From the NCBI RefSeq assembly GCF_003633775.1, contig NZ_RBIN01000001.1, forward strand, positions 124,001 through 188,000: a stretch of 64,000 nt of DNA, in the 5' to 3' direction. This document shows positions 47,803-56,897 of this stretch, piece by piece; position 1 is the first letter of the stretch, and each line of letters starts with the position of its first letter. This DNA is from Kushneria sinocarnis. Lineage in GTDB: Bacteria > Pseudomonadota > Gammaproteobacteria > Pseudomonadales > Halomonadaceae. A program made the translations under genes and the position numbers. The notes below the pieces were generated by a model. It was not told the DNA's origin, did no database searches, and saw nothing but the letters and a program-made list of their open reading frames with translations.

Positions 47803-49038
47803 ATGAGTAATGCTCCGGCAGAGCGTGCCGAGCACCGCTCGGTCGATGTTGCCATTGTCGGTGGTGGCCTGGTCGGCGCCAGCCTGGCGCTTGCCCTGGC
47901 CCCCCTGATCGAGCGGTTCGGGCTGACGGTCGCGGTCATCGAGGCCGCGCCGCTCGGTGACAGCGATACCAGCGGTTACCAGCCCAGCTTCGACGAGCGC
48001 GCCAGTGCCATCGCCTTCGGTTCGCGCCGCCACTTCGAGGCCATGGGGATCTGGTCGCAGCTGGCCGAGCGGGCCGGCGACATCCATCACATTCACATCA
48101 GTCAGCGCGGTCATCCCGGCGTCACCCGACTCTCCCGCGAGGATGTCCGGCTGCCGGCACTGGGCCACGTGCTGCCCAACGCCTGGCTGGGGCGGGTGCT
48201 CCACGAACGGCTGGCCGAACAGGCGCTGCAGTGGTACTGCCCGGCCCGGGTCGAGCAGATCGCACCACACCCGGGGGGGCACCGGCTGGTGCTGGATTCA
48301 GGCATCGTGCTGGATGCCGGACTGACCGTGCTGGCCGATGGCGGGCGCTCGCCGCTGAAGCAGCAGCTGGGTATCGATACCGATGTCCGGCACTTCGATC
48401 AGCATGCCCTGATTGCCAATGTCGAAGTGGGGCGCGACCACCGCGGCTGGGCCTTCGAGCGGTTTACCCCGGAGGGGCCGATGGCACTGCTGCCGCAGAC
48501 GGCGCAGCGCATGGCGCTGATCTGGACCCGGCCGCCGGCGGTGGCCGAGGAGCTTGCCCGGCTCGATGAGCGCCCCTTTCTGCATGCCCTGCAGCAGCAC
48601 TTCGGCGATCGGCTGGGACGCTTTCGCCGGCTGGGCACGCGTCACGTCTATCCGCTGTCGACGGCGCGGGCACGCGAGCAGTCACGCCCCCATCTGGCGA
48701 TTCTCGGCAATGCCGCCCATGCGCTGCATCCGGTTGCCGGTCAGGGGTTCAATCTTGCCCTGCGCGGGGTCATGGCACTGCGCGATGCGCTGACAGCGCA
48801 TCTGACCGAAGGGCAGGCGCCCGGCAATGCGGCGATGATGCGCGAGTTCGAGCGCCGCCGCGGTGCCGACCGGGATCTGATCATGCCGGCCAGCAGCTCG
48901 CTGGTTGCCCTGTTCGAGCAGCAGTGGCCGGGGCTGGCGCACCTGCGCAGTGCCGGGCTGACGGGGCTGGAGGTCAATGCGCCGCTCAAGCGGCTGGTTA
49001 CCCGGCGCGCGATGGGCCTGTTCCATGGGCACGACTAG
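47803..49038 (+). CDS. ubiH: 2-octaprenyl-6-methoxyphenol hydroxylase
   Basis: FAD hydroxylase of ubiquinone synthesis, 411 residues. FAD site DVAIVGGGLVGASLALALAPL at residue 12; the substrate-side FDERASAIAFGSRRHFEAMG; ADGGRSPLKQQLGI; and GNAAHALHPVAGQGFNLALRGV near residue 305. The RASA-and-GNAAH combination is characteristic of UbiH (UbiF and UbiI read GDAAH). Second gene of the operon; ubiI follows after 65 bp. Confidence 0.9.
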   Translation: MSNAPAERAEHRSVDVAIVGGGLVGASLALALAPLIERFGLTVAVIEAAPLGDSDTSGYQPSFDERASAIAFGSRRHFEAMGIWSQLAERAGDIHHIHISQRGHPGVTRLSREDVRLPALGHVLPNAWLGRVLHERLAEQALQWYCPARVEQIAPHPGGHRLVLDSGIVLDAGLTVLADGGRSPLKQQLGIDTDVRHFDQHALIANVEVGRDHRGWAFERFTPEGPMALLPQTAQRMALIWTRPPAVAEELARLDERPFLHALQQHFGDRLGRFRRLGTRHVYPLSTARAREQSRPHLAILGNAAHALHPVAGQGFNLALRGVMALRDALTAHLTEGQAPGNAAMMREFERRRGADRDLIMPASSSLVALFEQQWPGLAHLRSAGLTGLEVNAPLKRLVTRRAMGLFHGHD

Positions 49039-49103
49039 CCGGGGCACGACGGCAATTCACGAAGCCGGCCTGTCGTGGCGGGCCGGCGGGCAGCGAGGTT
49101 GCG

Positions 49104-50330
49104 ATGAGTTTTGATGTGGTGGTCGTTGGCGGCGGGCTGGTCGGTGCCAGTCAGGCGCTGTGCTTGGCCGAGGCAGGCATGACGGTCGCTCTGGTCGAGG
49201 CCGGGCGGCTCGGCGGTGACTGGCAGGAGGATCGGGTGGATCCCCGGGTCAGTGCGATCACGCCGGCCTCGCAGGCGCTGTTTGCCTCGCTCGGGGTCTG
49301 GTCGGCGATGGTCGAGCGTCGTGTCAGTCCCTACCAGTACATGACGGTCTGGGAAGCCGAGGGCACCGGGCGGATCAGCTTTGCTGCCGATGCCCTGGGG
49401 ATGCCGGCGCTCGGTCACATCGTCGAGAACGGGGTGATACTGGCAGCGCTGGCCGAGCGGCTGCACGACCATCCTGCCGTCACGCTCTTCGAGCAGTGCA
49501 CGCCGCAGGCCGTCAGCCGCGATGCGGGAGAGACCACGGTGGTGCTGACGGATGGCCGCCAGCCGAGCGGGCGCGTGGTGGTCGCGGCCGATGGTGCGAA
49601 CTCGACCCTCCGCGAGCTGGCCGGCATCCGCCGGCGGGAGTTCGCCACCGGTCAGCGCGCCATCGTGACCACGGTGCACCACCGCCACGACCACCGCGCC
49701 AGCGCCCGGCAGTGCTTTCTGCCGACCGGACCGCTGGCCTTCCTGCCGCTGGCGCTCGAAGGCGGGCGACAGTACTCCTCGATCGTCTGGTCGTGCCATG
49801 CCGACGAGGCCTGGCGGCTGATGGCGCTGGATGATGCGGCCTTCTCGGCCGCGCTGGCCGAGGCCTTCGAACTGCCGGCCGACGACATCGTGGCCATCGA
49901 GACGCGTCACGACTTTCCGCTGGTCCAGCATCACGCCCGACGCTACGTCGCCGATGGCATCGTGCTGGTCGGCGATGCCGCCCACCGGCTGCATCCGCTG
50001 GCCGGGCAGGGCGTCAATCTCGGTCTGCTCGACGTGGCGGTGCTTACCGAGGAACTCGAGCGGGCGCGCCGGCGCGGCGCGCCCCTGTCCGATGAGCGCG
50101 TGCTGGCCCGCTATACCCGGCGCCGGCGCGGCGACAATGCCGCCATGCTGATGCTGATGGATGCCTTTCGGGTCGGCTTCGGCAGCAGGCTGCCCGTGGT
50201 GCGACTACTGCGCAATCGCGGACTGTCGCTGGCCGATGCCGGCGGCCCGCTCAAGGACCTGATGATGCGTCAGGCGATGGGCGAGCGCAGCGACCTGCCG
50301 GCGCGGCTGCGCCGGTACTGGCCGGTCTGA
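49104..50330 (+). CDS. ubiI: 2-octaprenylphenol hydroxylase UbiI (VisC)
   Basis: C5 hydroxylase in ubiquinone synthesis, 408 residues from the ATG at 49104; GCGAGG lies upstream. VVVVGGGLVGASQALCLAEAG at residue 5, PRVSAITPASQALFASLGVW, YQYMTVWEAEGTGRISF, GHIVENGVI, AADGANSTLRELAG, and GDAAHRLHPLAGQGVNLGLLD near residue 290. The HISF/GRISF and HIVEN segments and the terminal RQAMG(E) with DLPARLRR match UbiI rather than UbiH or UbiF. Confidence 0.88.
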   Translation: MSFDVVVVGGGLVGASQALCLAEAGMTVALVEAGRLGGDWQEDRVDPRVSAITPASQALFASLGVWSAMVERRVSPYQYMTVWEAEGTGRISFAADALGMPALGHIVENGVILAALAERLHDHPAVTLFEQCTPQAVSRDAGETTVVLTDGRQPSGRVVVAADGANSTLRELAGIRRREFATGQRAIVTTVHHRHDHRASARQCFLPTGPLAFLPLALEGGRQYSSIVWSCHADEAWRLMALDDAAFSAALAEAFELPADDIVAIETRHDFPLVQHHARRYVADGIVLVGDAAHRLHPLAGQGVNLGLLDVAVLTEELERARRRGAPLSDERVLARYTRRRRGDNAAMLMLMDAFRVGFGSRLPVVRLLRNRGLSLADAGGPLKDLMMRQAMGERSDLPARLRRYWPV

Positions 50331-50346
50331 AAGGGGCGGGGCGGCA

Positions 50347-51714
50347 TCAGCCGCTGCCGCCGCGGGCGTGATGGTCATCATGAGTGGCATCCCGCTGATG
50401 GAGGGCGTTGAGCCCGCGCAGCAGGTTGAGCGCCTCGCCGAGCTGATAGTCGCTGCCAGCGACCGGAGTGGCTTGTGATGACTCGGGACGTGAGCGGTCG
50501 CGGGCGTTCTGCAGATGCCCGCTCAGGTCCGATTCGCGTATCCGCAGGCCGGCGCTGCGGGCGATTTCGAGATGGCCCTGCTGGACATCGACATCGGGCA
50601 CGATGCCCTCGGCCTGGATGGAGCGGCCGTCCGGCGTATAGTAGAGCGCCGTGGTGAGCTTGAGCCCGGTGCCGTTGTCCAGCGGCATGACCGACTGTAC
50701 CGAACCCTTGCCGAAACTCTCGCTGCCCATCACGATCGCCCGGTGGTGATTCTGCAGGGCGCCGGAAACGATCTCCGCGGCCGAGGCGGTGCCGCCGTTG
50801 ATCAGCACCACCATCGGCGTGTCCGCCAGCGGGGTATCGGCATGGGCGGAGAAGGACATCCGCGAATCCGGCAGGCGCCCCTTGGTGTAGACGATCAGGC
50901 CCTGCCCGAGGAACAGGTCGGCGACATCCACGGCGCCGTCGAGAATGCCGCCGGGATTGTTGCGCAGATCAAGAATCACTCCCTGCAGTGGCTGTTCGCC
51001 CTGCCCACGGAGGCTGGCGATGGCCTCGCGCGCCTGGTCGGCGGTGCGTGTCTGGAACTGGCTGATGCGCAGATAGCCATAGCCCGGGGCGAGCATGCGC
51101 GAGCTGACGCTCCGGCTCGAGATCTCGGCGCGCTCGAGCGTGACCTCACGCGGCTCGCCAGCCCCCTCGTGAATGATGGTCAGGGTCACCGGGGTGCCGG
51201 CATCGCCGCGCAGCCGATCCACGGCATCCTCGAGTGACATGCCGTCGGTGGCGGTACCGTCGATGGCGAGAATACGGTCATGGGGCTGCAGGCCGGCGCG
51301 GGCAGCCGGAGTATCATCGATCGGCGCAATGACGGTCAGGCGCCCCTCCTCTTCGCCGATCTGGATGCCGATGCCGCTGAACTCGCCCTCGGTGGCTTCC
51401 TGCAGCTGTTCGAAATCCTCCCGGTCGAGATAGGCCGAATGCGGGTCCAGCCCCGAGAGCATGCCGCGCATGGCATTGCGCAGCAGCGTGGCGTCATCCA
51501 CCTGGTCGACGTAGGTGCGCTTGATGCGCTCGAAGACCTCGGCGAAAGTACGGACATCATCAAGGTCGAGCTCGACGGAAGTACCGGTCTCACCCTGCGG
51601 GGCCGCATCGGCGGGCATCTCGGCGGGAGTGTCGGTTTCGGCCCATGCCGGCGCCTGCAGCGCGAGGGGCGCAAGGCTCAGCATCAGCAGCAGCGGGGTG
51701 CGACGCGCGCGCAT
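50347..51714 (-). CDS. ctpA: S41-family C-terminal processing peptidase
   Basis: Periplasmic serine protease with a Ser-Lys dyad, 455 residues from the ATG at 51714 (AGGAG upstream). Signal peptide LLLMLSLAPLALQAPAWA (about residues 8-25); PDZ domain about 105-190 (GIGIQIGEEEGRLTVIAPIDDTPA); protease core with LDLRNNPGGILDGAVDVADLF, the nucleophile Ser in GGTASAAEIVSGAL near residue 310, and the lysine in GSESFGKGSVQS. Last gene of gpmI-envC-ctpA. Confidence 0.92.
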   Translation of the reverse strand: MRARRTPLLLMLSLAPLALQAPAWAETDTPAEMPADAAPQGETGTSVELDLDDVRTFAEVFERIKRTYVDQVDDATLLRNAMRGMLSGLDPHSAYLDREDFEQLQEATEGEFSGIGIQIGEEEGRLTVIAPIDDTPAARAGLQPHDRILAIDGTATDGMSLEDAVDRLRGDAGTPVTLTIIHEGAGEPREVTLERAEISSRSVSSRMLAPGYGYLRISQFQTRTADQAREAIASLRGQGEQPLQGVILDLRNNPGGILDGAVDVADLFLGQGLIVYTKGRLPDSRMSFSAHADTPLADTPMVVLINGGTASAAEIVSGALQNHHRAIVMGSESFGKGSVQSVMPLDNGTGLKLTTALYYTPDGRSIQAEGIVPDVDVQQGHLEIARSAGLRIRESDLSGHLQNARDRSRPESSQATPVAGSDYQLGEALNLLRGLNALHQRDATHDDHHARGGSG

Positions 51715-51812
51715 GGCGTCTCCTGAAATGGTTCGGCAACGACGGTGGCCTCGGGCCACGGCATCAGCATAGCCCGATCCGGACCGGCCATGCCATTGGT
51801 GGCAAGCGCCTG

Positions 51813-53141
51813 TCAGCGCCGGGCCAGCCAGGTGTCGGGGTTGATCGGCTGACCGCCGCGGCGGACCTCGAAATAGAGCGCCGGGCTCTGCCGGCCGCCG
51901 CTGTCACCGACATGGGCGATGACCGCACCGCGCTCGACCCGGTCGCCGGCCGCCACGGCCAGGCTCCGGTTGTGGGCATAGAGCGTCAGTACGCCATCGT
52001 GATCGATGATGACCAGGTTGCCGAAGCTGCGCATCCAGTGGGCAAACACCACCCGCCCGGCCGCGGCCGCCCGGACCGGCGCGCCGGCACTGGCGGCAAT
52101 CAGCACACCGTTGCGGTCGATCCCCTGGCCCTGGCCGAAGCGGGCGAGGATGCGGCCGTCGACCGGCCACTTCGAACTTCCGCCACTGCTGGCCCGGTGG
52201 GTGGTAGTGGCGGGCTCAGCCGCCAGTTCGCTGGCGGTCAGCCCGCCGCCATCGCCATCATCCTCGTGATCGTCGCCGGCGTCCGGCGCGGTCTGCTCCT
52301 GAGCCTGCTGCCGGCGTCGCTGCGCTTCGGCGCGACGCTCGCGGCGCGCCTGTTCCAGCTGCTGCTCCAGCCGGTCGACCATGGCCTCTGCCTGGTCGCG
52401 CTCGGATTGCAGGTCGTCCAGGCGCGCCTGCTCGCTCTGATAACGCTGATCGAGCCGGTCCAGCGCCTGTTGGCGCTGCTGGCGCTGCTCGGTCAGCTGC
52501 TGCTGGCGCTGCTGGAGATCATCCAGCAGCTCGCCGAGCTGCTGCTGACGGCTGCGGGTATCGCGACGATTGTCGCTGAGCTGACGATTGAGCTGCTCAA
52601 GCCTGTCCAGCCGCTCGGCTCGGGCCTGATTGAGGCTGTCGAGATAGCGCTGGAAACGCTCCAGTTCGGTGGGGTCATCGCCGTTGAGCAGCATCTTCAG
52701 CCGCGGCTGCCGGCCCATTTCGTAGAGCGCCCGCATCTGCTCGGCGAGCGCCTGCTGCTGGGCACTGCGTTGCGTCTCGAGCTCGTCCTGATGCGCCTTC
52801 AGTTGCCTGAGCTGCGAACGCACCTGCTGCTGCTGCTGCTGCAGCTGGCGAATGCGCTGATGGGTGTCGGCCAGCGACTGTTCGGCCTTCTGCAGCGTAT
52901 GGCGTGCCTGGCTGCGTTCGTCGCCGGTATCCTCGAGCTGCTGTCGGGCGTTGCCGATGCGCTGCTGGATCGATTCGAGCTGCGCCTTCGAGGCTTCCAG
53001 ATCGGCGGCCGCCGACTCGCCGGCCCCCAGTGCCAGCAGGGTGGCCAGCAGCAGCGCAGTCCTGCCCGACGGCCGGCTGCCCGGGCCGGTGGCGCCTGGC
53101 GCGCCACGACGGCCAGGGGACCGCAATCCGAAATACGACAC
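51813..53141 (-). CDS. envC: murein hydrolase activator EnvC
   Basis: Periplasmic activator of the amidases AmiA/AmiB at the division septum. 442 residues from a GTG at 53141, with GGGGAG about 10 bp upstream. Signal peptide (LLLATLLALGAGESAAA), long coiled coil (about 45-290, LESIQQRI through EQARRERRAEAQRRRQQ, very rich in Q and R), a low-complexity linker, and a C-terminal LytM/M23 domain (WPVDGRILARFG). The metal-binding H-x3-D and HxH of active M23 peptidases are absent (GIDRNGV, LYFEVR), as in EnvC. Between gpmI and ctpA. Confidence 0.9.
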   Translation of the reverse strand: MSYFGLRSPGRRGAPGATGPGSRPSGRTALLLATLLALGAGESAAADLEASKAQLESIQQRIGNARQQLEDTGDERSQARHTLQKAEQSLADTHQRIRQLQQQQQQVRSQLRQLKAHQDELETQRSAQQQALAEQMRALYEMGRQPRLKMLLNGDDPTELERFQRYLDSLNQARAERLDRLEQLNRQLSDNRRDTRSRQQQLGELLDDLQQRQQQLTEQRQQRQQALDRLDQRYQSEQARLDDLQSERDQAEAMVDRLEQQLEQARRERRAEAQRRRQQAQEQTAPDAGDDHEDDGDGGGLTASELAAEPATTTHRASSGGSSKWPVDGRILARFGQGQGIDRNGVLIAASAGAPVRAAAAGRVVFAHWMRSFGNLVIIDHDGVLTLYAHNRSLAVAAGDRVERGAVIAHVGDSGGRQSPALYFEVRRGGQPINPDTWLARR

Positions 53142-53210
53142 TGGCCTGACATCTCCCCGAACTGCTCGTGACCCGGCGGCACCCGCCGGGGTTGCCCCGG
53201 CGGGTCGGCC

Positions 53211-54767
53211 TCAGCGGAAATCCACCAGACTGTGACCGGACATCTCCTCCGGCGGCTGCTCGTCCAGCATGTGCAGCAGCGAGGGCGCCAGATCGCACAG
53301 GCGGCCGTGATCGTGCAGCTGCGCCGGCCGGCTACCGACATACAAAAGCGGCACCCGGAAGGTGGTGTGGGCGGTATGCGGCTTGCCGGTGTCCGGATCG
53401 ACCATCTGTTCGGCATTGCCGTGATCGGCGGTGACCAGCGCACTGCCGCCGGCGCGTTCGATCGCCTCCAGCACCCGGCCCAGGCCCTGATCGACCGCTT
53501 CCACGGCGCCGATGGCAGCCTGCAGATCGCCGGTGTGACCGACCATGTCGCAGTTGGCATAGTTGCAGATGACCAGATCGAAGCGGTCGGCATCGATCGC
53601 CTCCACCAGCCGGTCGGTGACCTCGCCGGCGCTCATTTCCGGCTTCTCGTCGTAGGTCTTCACGTCCTTCGGCGAGTTCACCAGGATGCGCTCCTCGCCC
53701 TTGAAGGGTTCCTCGCGGCCGCCGGAGAAGAAGAAGGTCACGTGGGCGTACTTCTCGGTCTCGGCGATGCGCAGCTGAGTGAGTCCGCGAGCGCTGGCGA
53801 ACTCGCCCAGGGTATTGGGCAGCTCCTGGGGCGGGAAGGCGACCGGGGCGTCCAGGTCGTTGCTGTAGCGCGTCATCATCACGAAATCGACCTGCGGCCG
53901 GCGCTCGCGAGCAAAGCCGTCGAACTCCTCATCGACGAAGACCCGGGCCAGCTCGCGGGCTCGATCGGCGCGGAAGTTGGCAAACAGCACCGCATCGCCA
54001 TCGTCGATGGTGACCGGCCGGTCGTCGGGGCGCAGGCTGGTGGCCTCGACGAACTCATCGGTTTCGCCGCGCTGATAGGCTGCTTCGAGCCCGGCCTCGG
54101 CGGTCGTGGCGGTATGAGTGCCCTGACCATCGACCACCACCCGCCAGGCCTGCTCGACCCGCTCCCAGCGGTTGTCGCGATCCATGGCATAAAAGCGGCC
54201 CACCATCGAGGCGACGCGGCCGACACCGAGCTGTTGAAGCTTGTCGTCGGCGCGTGCCAGCGACTCGCGGGCGCTCTGCGGCGGGGTATCACGGCCGTCG
54301 AGGAAGGCGTGAATGTAGACCCGCCCGGCACCCCGGGCGGCGGCCAGCTCGGCCAGTGCCAGGATGTGATCCTCGTGGCTGTGGACCCCGCCCGGCGAGA
54401 GCAGGCCGAGCAGATGCACGGCGCGACCGCGCTCGACGGCGGCGTCGATGGCATGGGTCAGTGCGGCATTGTCGGCCAGTTCGCCGTCGCTGATGGCGTT
54501 GGAGATGCGGGTCAGGCTCTGGAACACGATGCGGCCGGCACCGATGTTCATGTGGCCCACCTCGGAGTTCCCCATCTGCCCCTCGGGCAGGCCGACATGC
54601 CCACCGTCGGTGTGGATCAGGGTGTGTGGGCACTCACTCATGAGGCGATCCATGACCGGCGTGTTCGCCAGCGCCACCGCATTGTGGTCGGTGTTCGGGT
54701 TACGACCGTAGCCGTCGAGGATGATCAGGGCGACCGGGCGCGACCGGTCGGTCCGTTCCTGTGACAT
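53211..54767 (-). CDS. gpmI: 2,3-bisphosphoglycerate-independent phosphoglycerate mutase
   Basis: Glycolytic interconversion of 3- and 2-phosphoglycerate using two metal ions, 518 residues. ALIILDGYGRNPNTDHNA at residue 13, the catalytic serine in GQMGNSEVGHMNIGAGR near residue 69, SVGGVHSHEDH-like SPGGVHSHEDH near 125, RDTPPQSA, FANFRADRAREL, and the second metal cluster LVTADHGNAEQM near 445. First gene of the leftward gpmI-envC-ctpA operon, divergent from yibN-secB. Confidence 0.96.
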   Translation of the reverse strand: MSQERTDRSRPVALIILDGYGRNPNTDHNAVALANTPVMDRLMSECPHTLIHTDGGHVGLPEGQMGNSEVGHMNIGAGRIVFQSLTRISNAISDGELADNAALTHAIDAAVERGRAVHLLGLLSPGGVHSHEDHILALAELAAARGAGRVYIHAFLDGRDTPPQSARESLARADDKLQQLGVGRVASMVGRFYAMDRDNRWERVEQAWRVVVDGQGTHTATTAEAGLEAAYQRGETDEFVEATSLRPDDRPVTIDDGDAVLFANFRADRARELARVFVDEEFDGFARERRPQVDFVMMTRYSNDLDAPVAFPPQELPNTLGEFASARGLTQLRIAETEKYAHVTFFFSGGREEPFKGEERILVNSPKDVKTYDEKPEMSAGEVTDRLVEAIDADRFDLVICNYANCDMVGHTGDLQAAIGAVEAVDQGLGRVLEAIERAGGSALVTADHGNAEQMVDPDTGKPHTAHTTFRVPLLYVGSRPAQLHDHGRLCDLAPSLLHMLDEQPPEEMSGHSLVDFR

Positions 54768-55044
54768 GGAAGGCCTCGCTAACGATTGAAAAGCAGGCGT
54801 GCTGACGGCGGCAGCATGAACCGGTGGCCGACCATGCTCGCGCGCCGTGCTCGGCGACTGGCGTCATCATAACGCAGCCGACGGGAAGTGCGCATGATCG
54901 TGTTTGCCCCGGATGATCCACGCGTCTGCTCATGTATACTGGGCGTCCTCCGGAATCCGGTCTCCGGAGCGGCGCGTACGGCAGGCCATGCCGCAGGCGC
55001 CGGTACAGGCCCTTGCCGGGACACGCAACGAGTACGAGTTCGTC

Positions 55045-55467
55045 ATGATTGATCAGCTTCTGGAGTTCGTGAGCCGGCACCCTCTGCTGGTGGGTGCCTT
55101 TGTGGCGGTAGGGGCGGCCTTCATGGCCTATGAAGCCCGACGCAGCGCTGCGGGGGGGGTCTCTTCCGGCGAGGCGACCGCCATGGTCAACCGCGAGGAT
55201 GGCGTGATCGTCGATCTTCGCGAGAAGAGCGAGTTTCGCAAGGCGCATATCCCCGGCTCGCGCAACATCCCCAATGATCGCCTCGACGATCGCATGCAGG
55301 AACTCGATGAGCACAAGGACAAGCCGATCATCGTGGTCTGCAAGATGGGGCAGCAGTCCGGTGCCGCGGTCGAGAAGCTCAGGAAGGCCGGCTTCACGCG
55401 GGCGGTACGCCTCAAGGGCGGCATCTCGCAGTGGCAGGCCGACGATCTGCCTACCGCACGTCGCTGA
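55045..55467 (+). CDS. yibN: rhodanese-like membrane-anchored protein YibN
   Basis: 140 residues from the ATG at 55045: one N-terminal membrane anchor (LLVGAFVAVGAAFMAYEA, residues 15-32), then a rhodanese domain with VIVDLREKSEFRKAHIPGSRNIPNDRL and an active-site cysteine in IIVVCKMGQQSGAAVEKL near residue 100. Presumed sulfur carrier or transferase; function unproven. Upstream of secB by 54 bp, divergent from gpmI. Confidence 0.86.
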   Translation: MIDQLLEFVSRHPLLVGAFVAVGAAFMAYEARRSAAGGVSSGEATAMVNREDGVIVDLREKSEFRKAHIPGSRNIPNDRLDDRMQELDEHKDKPIIVVCKMGQQSGAAVEKLRKAGFTRAVRLKGGISQWQADDLPTARR

Positions 55468-55521
55468 CGGGCCGGCTTCGAAGGCGCCGAATTCAAACGT
55501 CACCGCAGGAAAATCGCTACC

Positions 55522-56007
55522 ATGTCCGAGAACAACGCTACCGACAGCACTGCCGACAACGGTCAGGGTGAAGTCCAGTTCGCGCTGCAGCGCATCTACG
55601 TCAAGGATATCTCCTTCGAGGCGCCCAACTCGCCGCAGATCTTCCAGCAGCAGTTCCAGCCGCGCGTCAAGCTGGATGTCGACACCGAGCACGCCGTGCT
55701 GGGCGAGTCCATGTACGAAGTCACCGTGCGGGTCACCGCGCACGTCTACAATGGCGACGAGCAGTCCACTGCCTTTCTTGCCGAGGTCGAGCAGGCCGGG
55801 CTGTTCTCCATTGCCGGACTGACCGACGAGCAGCTCGGTCACACCCTGGGTGCCTTCTGCCCCAATGTGCTGTTCCCCTACGCACGCGAGTGCATCGACA
55901 ACATGGTTGGCCGCGGCAGCTTCCCGGCGCTGATGCTGGCACCGGTCAACTTCGATGCCATGTACGCCCAGAAGCAGGAACAGCGCAAGCAGCAGCTGGA
56001 CAGCTGA
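55522..56007 (+). CDS. secB: preprotein translocase export chaperone SecB
   Basis: Tetrameric cytoplasmic chaperone that delivers unfolded preproteins to SecA. 161 residues. The core matches well: [24 protein letters not shown] near residue 15, [36 protein letters not shown], and [40 protein letters not shown] near the end. Followed 4 bp later by rsmE. Confidence 0.97.
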   Translation: MSENNATDSTADNGQGEVQFALQRIYVKDISFEAPNSPQIFQQQFQPRVKLDVDTEHAVLGESMYEVTVRVTAHVYNGDEQSTAFLAEVEQAGLFSIAGLTDEQLGHTLGAFCPNVLFPYARECIDNMVGRGSFPALMLAPVNFDAMYAQKQEQRKQQLDS

Positions 56008-56011
56008 AGTC

Positions 56012-56746
56012 TTGGCTGCCGGCACCCCACGCTTCTACGTCGATGCCGCACTGACGCCGGCCGGCGAGCTGGTACTGCCCGAGCGGGTGGCACACCATCT
56101 CACCCGGGTGCTCAGGCGCGGTGTCGGTGACGGGATACGCCTGTTCGACGGGCGTGGCAGCGAGGTGAGTGCTCACATCGAGCGCAGTGAGCGCCGGCAG
56201 GTCACGGCGCGTATCGAGGCCCCGCTGACGCCCATGGCGGAGTCACCGCTGGCGGTCCATCTGGGGCAGGCGATCTCCAAGGGCGATCGCATGGATTACG
56301 CCATCCAGAAGGCGGTCGAGCTGGGCGTGGCGGCGATCACACCGCTTTATACCGAACACGGCGATGTCGCCCTGAAGGGCGAGCGGGCGGCGAAGAAACT
56401 GGCCCACTGGCAGGGCGTGGCGATCAGCGCCTGCGAGCAGTGCGGGCGAGCCACCGTGCCGGTGATCGCCCCGGCCATGAAGCTCTCCGAATGGCTGGCG
56501 GCGCGTGACGAACCGGCGCGCTGGGTGCTTCATCCGGGTGAGGCGAGCCTGGCAAGTACCACGACGATCGCGCGCGCCGCGCTGCTGATCGGCCCCGAGG
56601 GCGGGCTCGGCGACAGTGACCTGACCGCTGCCCGGTATCACGGCTTTGCGCCCCTGCGCCTGGGCCCCCGCATCCTGCGTACCGAAACGGCGCCGGTGGT
56701 GGCGCTGTCGCTGCTGCAGTATCTTCACGGCGATCTGGGCTACTGA
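56012..56746 (+). CDS. rsmE: 16S rRNA (uracil(1498)-N(3))-methyltransferase
   Basis: SPOUT-class (knotted) methyltransferase acting on the 30S subunit, 244 residues. Best start is the TTG at 56012, since the conserved N-terminus GTPRFYVD follows directly; the earlier in-frame start would overlap secB. PUA-like N-terminal domain (FDGRGSEVSAHI), then GQAISKGDRMDYAIQKAVELGVAAI near residue 80 and the SAM knot LLIGPEGGLGDSDL near 190 with RLGPRILRTETAPVVALSLLQ. Confidence 0.92.
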   Translation: MAAGTPRFYVDAALTPAGELVLPERVAHHLTRVLRRGVGDGIRLFDGRGSEVSAHIERSERRQVTARIEAPLTPMAESPLAVHLGQAISKGDRMDYAIQKAVELGVAAITPLYTEHGDVALKGERAAKKLAHWQGVAISACEQCGRATVPVIAPAMKLSEWLAARDEPARWVLHPGEASLASTTTIARAALLIGPEGGLGDSDLTAARYHGFAPLRLGPRILRTETAPVVALSLLQYLHGDLGY

Positions 56747-56776
56747 TCCGCCTGCCGTCGCAGTACGGGCATCGAG

Positions 56777-56808
56777 GCGATTGATGACGGTCATGAAACC
56801 TCAATCGC
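56777..56808. repeat. inverted repeat between rsmE and poxB
   Basis: GCGATTGA (56777-56784) pairs with TCAATCGC (56801-56808). An 11-bp palindrome ATGACgGTCAT (56784-56794) overlaps the left arm. It is 90 bp before poxB; no T-run follows. Candidate operator or RNA hairpin. Confidence 0.4.
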
Positions 56809-56897
56809 TTCATCCGGACTAAACTGACAGGGACGTGCGGATGCCAGGATGGCATTGCATCCGCCGACGCTGTTTGTTTTCCGACAAGGAGGTGCCC

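Noticed and set aside
52380-52900. Long CAG/CTG-rich stretch in envC
   Set aside because: Simple-looking repeat, but it is explained by the glutamine- and leucine-rich coiled coil of EnvC.
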